The translations under genes and the position numbers were made by a program. Below, piece after piece: positions 5,503 to 9,337 of a stretch of 9,337 nucleotides of DNA. The stretch's first letter is position 1. The number at the start of each line of letters is the position of its first letter. The notes under the pieces are model-generated. The model searched no databases. It was not told the DNA's origin and saw nothing but the letters and a program-made list of their open reading frames with translations. Location: the NCBI GenBank assembly GCA_020024155.1, contig JAHHUE010000062.1:1-9337 (forward strand). The letters are read 5' to 3'. This DNA is from Oscillospiraceae bacterium (GTDB lineage Bacteria > Bacillota > Clostridia > Oscillospirales > Ruminococcaceae).

Positions 5503-7602
5503 ATGACATATGGTTGGACAGGAAAACTTTTGCGTGTTAACTTGTCAACAGGTTCTATAACAACAGAAGATTCTTCCAAATACAATGATTATATAGGTGG
5601 TGCCGGCCTTGGCGATCGTATTATATACGATGAAGTTCCAGTTGGTACAAAACCTTATGATGAGGCTAACAAACTTATCTATGCTGTTGGTCCAAATACA
5701 GGAACAAGTGCTCCTTGTTCAGGTAGAACTACAATTACATCTTTAAGTACATATACAAAAGACAATATGGTTGTAAATGCACATATGGGTGGTGAATTTG
5801 CAGTTCAGTTAAAATATGCTGGTTATGATGCTCTTATTGTTGAAGGTAAAGCAAGTTCCCCAGTATACATTAAAGTTGATAATGACAACGTATCTATTGA
5901 AGATGCATCTGACTTGTGGGGCAAAACAACACGAGAAACAAGTAAATTGATTTGTGAAAAAGAAGGTCAAGGTTTCTGTGTAACATCAATTGGCCTTGCA
6001 GGCGAAAATATGGTTAACTTGGCATGTATGATAAATGCTGCTAACCACTGTGGTGGCGCTGGTACAGGTGCTGTTATGGGTTCTAAAAATCTTAAAGCTA
6101 TTGCTTTGTATGGTAGTGGCTCAGTAAAAGTATCAAACCCAGCTAAAATTTTGGAACTTAACAAACATGTTATAAGTGACTTGATGGGCTCAAACAATAA
6201 CCACGTTGTTCCATCAACAGAACGTCCATGGGCAGAATATTCCAATCCAAGTAGCCGTTGGACAGGTCGCCCAGGTCTTACTTGGGGCGCAGCAGAAGGT
6301 GGGGCAGTTGATACTGGCGATGCACCTCCAGGTGAACTAAATAAATTTGGTTATCGTTGTCAGAAAGCATATATGGACTTTGGCCCAGTTTCTGAAAAAT
6401 ACACAGTAAAAATGACTGGCTGTACATCATGTCCAGTTCGTTGCTCCTCAGTTGTTTATCTTCCTGAATTGGAAAAAGAAGGCTATACATCTGCTGTTTC
6501 AAACACATGTATGCCAAACTTTATGTGGAGCAAAATAGTTAAAAACTATAAAGATTATGTGGAACCAGAAGACGGTAGATTTTACTTCAATGTAGCATGT
6601 ATGTCAACTGCTGATGATTTGGGATTGTGGGATAACTATGGTGAACTTCCAAACACAATTGCATACTTCATCAACAACGGTTTACTTGAAAAAATTCTTC
6701 CAGCTGATGAATTTAATAGCTTGAAATGGGACCTATATGAAGCAGGAGATGCAGGTTTTGTAAAAGATATCATGTATCGTATATCTAAAAAAGAAGGCGT
6801 TATTTCAACTTTGGGTGAAGGTGCATACTTTGTAAACGAACGATATAAAAAATTATTGGGTGGTAAATATCTTAATGCACATGAAATGTCTGTTTGGTCT
6901 CCATTAGGTTGGTCAAAACACCATGGTAATGAAGCAGCAGCTCAAGTTGGTGCTCTTATAAACAATGTTTACAACCGTGACTGTATGTGCCATACTATTG
7001 TTAATATTACAGGTTCAGGCCTGCCATACGAAGTACAAAAAGGTATTATTGATGGTTTGTTTGGTGAAGGTGCTTTGGATAAACCAAAAGCTTACACACC
7101 AGTAAATCAAGCAAAAGCTAAATTTGCTAAATTTGGTGTTGTAAAACAATCCTTGCATGACTCATTTACATTATGTAACTGGGTATGGCCTATGACATTC
7201 TCTCCAAGAAAAGATAGAGACTATAAAGGTGATTTAACAATTGAATCACAGTATATGTCAGCTATTACAGGCGAAAAATGGACAGAAGAAAGTCTTGACT
7301 TTGCAGCAGAACGTGTTATTCAATTGCAACGTGCAATGCAGGTTCTTTGGATGAATACTGTTGATATGCGTAATGCACATGATAAGATTACAGATTGGCC
7401 ATTTGATATGGAACCAGATTTCAAACCATTTGAGGAAGGTACAATTAAACTTGACCGTGAAGATATGATTAAAGCATATACATTGTTCTATAAAGAAATG
7501 GGTTGGGACGAAAAAACAGGTGCTCCAACACGCGAAACTCTTGAAAAATTTGGTTTGAATGATGTTGCTGAAAAATTGGCATCATTGAACTTGTTACCAT
7601 AA
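5503..7602 (+). CDS. ydhV: Aldehyde:ferredoxin oxidoreductase family enzyme, YdhV type
   Basis: This 699-residue member of the tungsten/molybdenum bis-pterin AOR family catalyses a two-electron oxidation or reduction of unknown substrate. The N-terminal AOR domain begins YGWTGKLLRVNLSTG and contains the pterin-binding GGAGLGDR and GPNTGTSAPCSGR stretches. One [4Fe-4S] cluster is expected from Cys307, Cys310, Cys314 (CTSCPVRC) and Cys558 (SFTLCNW). Its length is almost that of E. coli YdhV (700), and its neighbours match YdhY and YdhW. There is no signal peptide, although the preceding ferredoxin has a Tat signal. Export as a folded complex with that partner is inferred. AAAGGAGG (5487-5494) supports the start. 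Classical AORs oxidise aldehydes with ferredoxin, but this branch should not be assumed to do so. Tungsten is likely but molybdenum cannot be excluded. Confidence 0.9.
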   Translation: MTYGWTGKLLRVNLSTGSITTEDSSKYNDYIGGAGLGDRIIYDEVPVGTKPYDEANKLIYAVGPNTGTSAPCSGRTTITSLSTYTKDNMVVNAHMGGEFAVQLKYAGYDALIVEGKASSPVYIKVDNDNVSIEDASDLWGKTTRETSKLICEKEGQGFCVTSIGLAGENMVNLACMINAANHCGGAGTGAVMGSKNLKAIALYGSGSVKVSNPAKILELNKHVISDLMGSNNNHVVPSTERPWAEYSNPSSRWTGRPGLTWGAAEGGAVDTGDAPPGELNKFGYRCQKAYMDFGPVSEKYTVKMTGCTSCPVRCSSVVYLPELEKEGYTSAVSNTCMPNFMWSKIVKNYKDYVEPEDGRFYFNVACMSTADDLGLWDNYGELPNTIAYFINNGLLEKILPADEFNSLKWDLYEAGDAGFVKDIMYRISKKEGVISTLGEGAYFVNERYKKLLGGKYLNAHEMSVWSPLGWSKHHGNEAAAQVGALINNVYNRDCMCHTIVNITGSGLPYEVQKGIIDGLFGEGALDKPKAYTPVNQAKAKFAKFGVVKQSLHDSFTLCNWVWPMTFSPRKDRDYKGDLTIESQYMSAITGEKWTEESLDFAAERVIQLQRAMQVLWMNTVDMRNAHDKITDWPFDMEPDFKPFEEGTIKLDREDMIKAYTLFYKEMGWDEKTGAPTRETLEKFGLNDVAEKLASLNLLP

Positions 7603-7623
7603 GTTTATAATTTATAATACTAA

Positions 7624-7652
7624 ATAGTCAGGCAATTTATTTGCTTGACTAT
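7624..7652 (+). promoter_or_regulatory. Intercistronic hairpin between the AOR gene and the YdhW-like gene
   Basis: A 12-bp stem with one G-U pair forms between 7624-7635 (ATAGTCAGGCAA) and 7641-7652 (TTGCTTGACTAT) around a 5-base loop, 21 bases after the AOR stop codon. The following bases are only loosely T-rich (ATTTTATTA after an 8-base gap), so it is a poor terminator. It may protect the 3' end of the AOR message or lower expression of the downstream genes. Confidence 0.6.
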
Positions 7653-7696
7653 GAAGTGTTATTTTATTAAACCTACTTTGAAAAGAGGAACTTTTT

Positions 7697-8338
7697 ATGA
7701 ACGATAAAGAGTTAGAAGCTATTGAGAATGGATTGAGCGAAGAAACTCTAAAAGCAATGGAAGAAGCTTTGGATGCAGCTGAAAAAGAAAAAAACAGAAA
7801 ATTTACTGAAGAGGAATTGATGGCGAAACATATCAATGAAGTTACTCACAGTGAAAAACTGGTTGCATATTCAGTTGTAACACTTAGCCCACCAGAAGGT
7901 GTTTCCAAAGAAAGAGCCAGAGAAATATTGAAAAACATTGGCAATGACGATGCCCTTGCATCTATAAAGTCAATAAAAGGCAGTAAAGATATTTACTATT
8001 ATGATTCTGATATAATGACAGACCGTTTTGCAGAAGTTCAGTCTCTTATACAAGATAAAAACATACTAGAAACAATTGCAAGTGCAGTAAGACATGACTG
8101 CAAGGTTTATCCAAGACCACTTAGAATGAAAGTTTTATTGGATAGTCCGTATTTTTATTCTGAAGATGAGATTCTTGGAGCTCTTGCTCGTATGAAATTA
8201 TCAGAAGATTATTCAGATATAGATACTGTATCAGCATCTAATGGTAAAATATGCATTTATTCTACTTTGTATATGAGCAAAAAATATGCTAAAGCTCTTT
8301 GCGAAGAAATGGAAGTAGAGTGGATGAGGAATCTTTAA
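7697..8338 (+). CDS. YdhW-like oxidoreductase accessory protein
   Basis: This 213-residue soluble protein has no signal peptide or membrane segment. The first 45 residues or so are acidic and helical (EEALDAAEKEKNRKFTEEEL), possibly a coiled coil. The remainder is mixed alpha/beta with SVVTLSPPEGVSKERAREIL, CKVYPRPLRM and a C-terminal YMSKKYAKALCEEMEVEWM. I do not see a catalytic motif. It is called YdhW-like because it follows a YdhV-type enzyme in the same order as in the E. coli ydhYVWXUT cluster and has almost the same length (YdhW is about 215 residues); I could not align them. A cytoplasmic assembly or proofreading role before Tat export is a reasonable guess. AAAGAGGA (7681-7688) supports the start. 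Confidence 0.65.
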   Translation: MNDKELEAIENGLSEETLKAMEEALDAAEKEKNRKFTEEELMAKHINEVTHSEKLVAYSVVTLSPPEGVSKERAREILKNIGNDDALASIKSIKGSKDIYYYDSDIMTDRFAEVQSLIQDKNILETIASAVRHDCKVYPRPLRMKVLLDSPYFYSEDEILGALARMKLSEDYSDIDTVSASNGKICIYSTLYMSKKYAKALCEEMEVEWMRNL

Positions 8339-8474
8339 CTTTATATTTGTGTTAATTTTAAATACTCTATATTTGTAATATATTATTTTTTATATATAGC
8401 TTTTCATATTTATGTAATAATAGTAATTGAACATTTTTAATATGTAATTTGATATGTAAAAAGGAGAAATTAAT

Positions 8475-8690
8475 ATGTTTGGTAAAATTGGTATGGGTGA
8501 ACTTTTACTTATTTTAGGTATTGTTTTAATTATTTTTGGACCATCTAAATTGCCAGCACTTGCAAAAAGTATGGGTCAAGCTGTAAAAGAATTCCGTAAA
8601 GGCACTCAAGAAGTAACAGATAAAATTGAAAAATTTGCTGACGAACCAGCTGTTGCTGAGGAAGAAAACAAAGAAAAAACTAGCAAATAA
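8475..8690 (+). CDS. tatA: Twin-arginine translocase subunit TatA
   Basis: TatA is the small pore-forming subunit of the Tat system, which carries folded proteins across the cytoplasmic membrane. The 71 residues show the standard plan: a short N-terminus, one membrane helix (about 8-21, GELLLILGIVLIIF), the hinge FGPSKLP (21-27), an amphipathic helix (about 26-43, with Phe40) and a charged tail. The glutamate at residue 9 suits a TatA-type protein; a single TatA often serves as both TatA and TatB in Bacillota. AAGGAG (8461-8466) precedes the start. The 136 bases before the gene are very A/T-rich, with no hairpin terminator and no clear promoter, so it may be read from the AOR operon. Confidence 0.93.
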   Translation: MFGKIGMGELLLILGIVLIIFGPSKLPALAKSMGQAVKEFRKGTQEVTDKIEKFADEPAVAEEENKEKTSK

Positions 8691-8724
8691 TACTTACATA
8701 GGCTAATTATTGGAGGCGCTGCAT

Positions 8725-9337
8725 TTGAGTAAAAATAACGAAATGCCACTTTTAGACCATTTATCAGAGCTTAGAAAAAGGCTTACAGTAGTAGTGGCTG
8801 TAAATGTTGTTGTTGCGATGTTGATTTTTAATATAGCCGGTAGGGTTATGGACTATCTTCTTGCAATTAATCCAGGTATGCAACTTGTATATATATCTCC
8901 CTCAGAGCTATTGTTAGTATATATTCAGATATCATTTATAGCATCTTTTATACTATGTTCTCCAATAACCCTTTATGAAATATGGGCGTTTTTAGAGAAA
9001 GGGCTATATAAGAGGGAAAAAATATATGTTTTGGTTTCGCTTTTCTTTGGTTTGATTTTCTTTGCCGTAGGTGTTTTGTTTTGTTATGAAATGGTTCTTC
9101 CTCTTACACTGCAATTTTTTGTTAGAATTGCAATAGATGAAGTTTCAGCTATGATTTCTGTTAAGTCTTATGCAAATTTTATAAATATAATGCTTGTATC
9201 TTTTGGCGTTGTATTTGAAATGCCAGTAATCATATTCTTGCTCACAAAACTTAATATAATGAAACCTGAATTTTTGAAGAAAAATCGTGGTGTAATTATT
9301 GTTGCAATATTTGTTTTTGCTGCAATTATCACACCTC
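8725..9337 (+). CDS. tatC: Twin-arginine translocase subunit TatC (runs off the window)
   Basis: TatC is the multi-span membrane receptor for twin-arginine signals. The open frame continues to the window edge, giving 204 codons of a protein usually near 240-250 residues. The N-terminal PLLDHLSELRKRL, several hydrophobic spans, the FGVVFEMPV stretch with its conserved glutamate, and the VIIVAIFVFAAIITP span are typical. The TTG at 8725 is chosen as start because GGAGG (8712-8716) lies 8 bases upstream; the first in-frame ATG (8743) would be 26 bases away. It begins 34 bases after tatA and is certainly co-transcribed with it. Its natural cargo in this locus is the Tat-signal ferredoxin with the AOR-like enzyme. 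Confidence 0.95.
   Translation, partial: MSKNNEMPLLDHLSELRKRLTVVVAVNVVVAMLIFNIAGRVMDYLLAINPGMQLVYISPSELLLVYIQISFIASFILCSPITLYEIWAFLEKGLYKREKIYVLVSLFFGLIFFAVGVLFCYEMVLPLTLQFFVRIAIDEVSAMISVKSYANFINIMLVSFGVVFEMPVIIFLLTKLNIMKPEFLKKNRGVIIVAIFVFAAIITP

Noticed and set aside
5967..6517. Minus-strand open frames inside the AOR gene (and similar ones at 240-521, 2209-2436, 4796-5062, 5232-5585 and 7612-7836)
   Set aside because: They are antisense shadows of well-supported genes, without ribosome binding sites, domains or sensible composition.
1..9337. Mobile elements, CRISPR arrays, tRNA or rRNA genes
   Set aside because: No transposase or integrase motif, no spaced repeat array and no tRNA-like cloverleaf was seen on either strand.

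Overview
The window looks like chromosomal DNA from a low-GC anaerobic member of the Bacillota. Strong AGGAGG-type ribosome binding sites, TTG starts, a Megasphaera-type flavodoxin and DUF2325/DUF3793 proteins all point that way. Negativicutes or Clostridia are both plausible; I cannot fix the genus. No rRNA, tRNA, CRISPR array, transposase or phage gene is visible.

Region 1 (1-2700, + strand) looks like an iron- or redox-responsive unit. An AraC-family regulator (212-1165) precedes a DUF2325 protein (1317-1592), a DUF3793 protein (1607-2158) and a short-chain flavodoxin (2189-2611). Two GTTAGC-N4-GCTAAC palindromes, resembling DtxR/IdeR-type metal repressor boxes, sit before the regulator gene and before the DUF2325 gene. 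Upstream of the DUF2325 gene lie two abutting 21-bp direct repeats next to an extended -10 element with no -35 box, which is the layout of an AraC-activated promoter. The unit ends at a strong bidirectional terminator (2664-2695).

Region 2 (2720-4708, - strand) is a cofactor unit. A near-consensus promoter (4680-4708) leads into a Moco/Tuco-type riboswitch (about 4501-4660) and a leader terminator (4461-4500). Then come a MobB-like P-loop protein with extra cysteines and a C-terminal Fe-S-type motif (3405-4250) and, after one base, a protein-kinase-like-fold kinase of unknown substrate (2720-3403).

Region 3 (4745-9337, + strand) starts at a near-consensus promoter facing away from region 2. 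It encodes a Tat-exported, probably lipid-anchored ferredoxin with four [4Fe-4S] motifs, an aldehyde:ferredoxin oxidoreductase (AOR) family enzyme of YdhV type, a YdhW-like protein, TatA and the first 204 codons of TatC. The order ferredoxin-YdhV-YdhW matches the start of the E. coli ydhYVWXUT cluster.

Taken together, regions 2 and 3 suggest a self-contained module. A tungsten or molybdenum pterin enzyme without its own signal peptide would be exported by riding on the Tat signal of its ferredoxin partner, through a locally encoded Tat translocase. Cofactor-handling genes would be adjusted by a riboswitch reading the finished cofactor. The substrate of the oxidoreductase, the role of the kinase and the membrane electron partner are not visible here.
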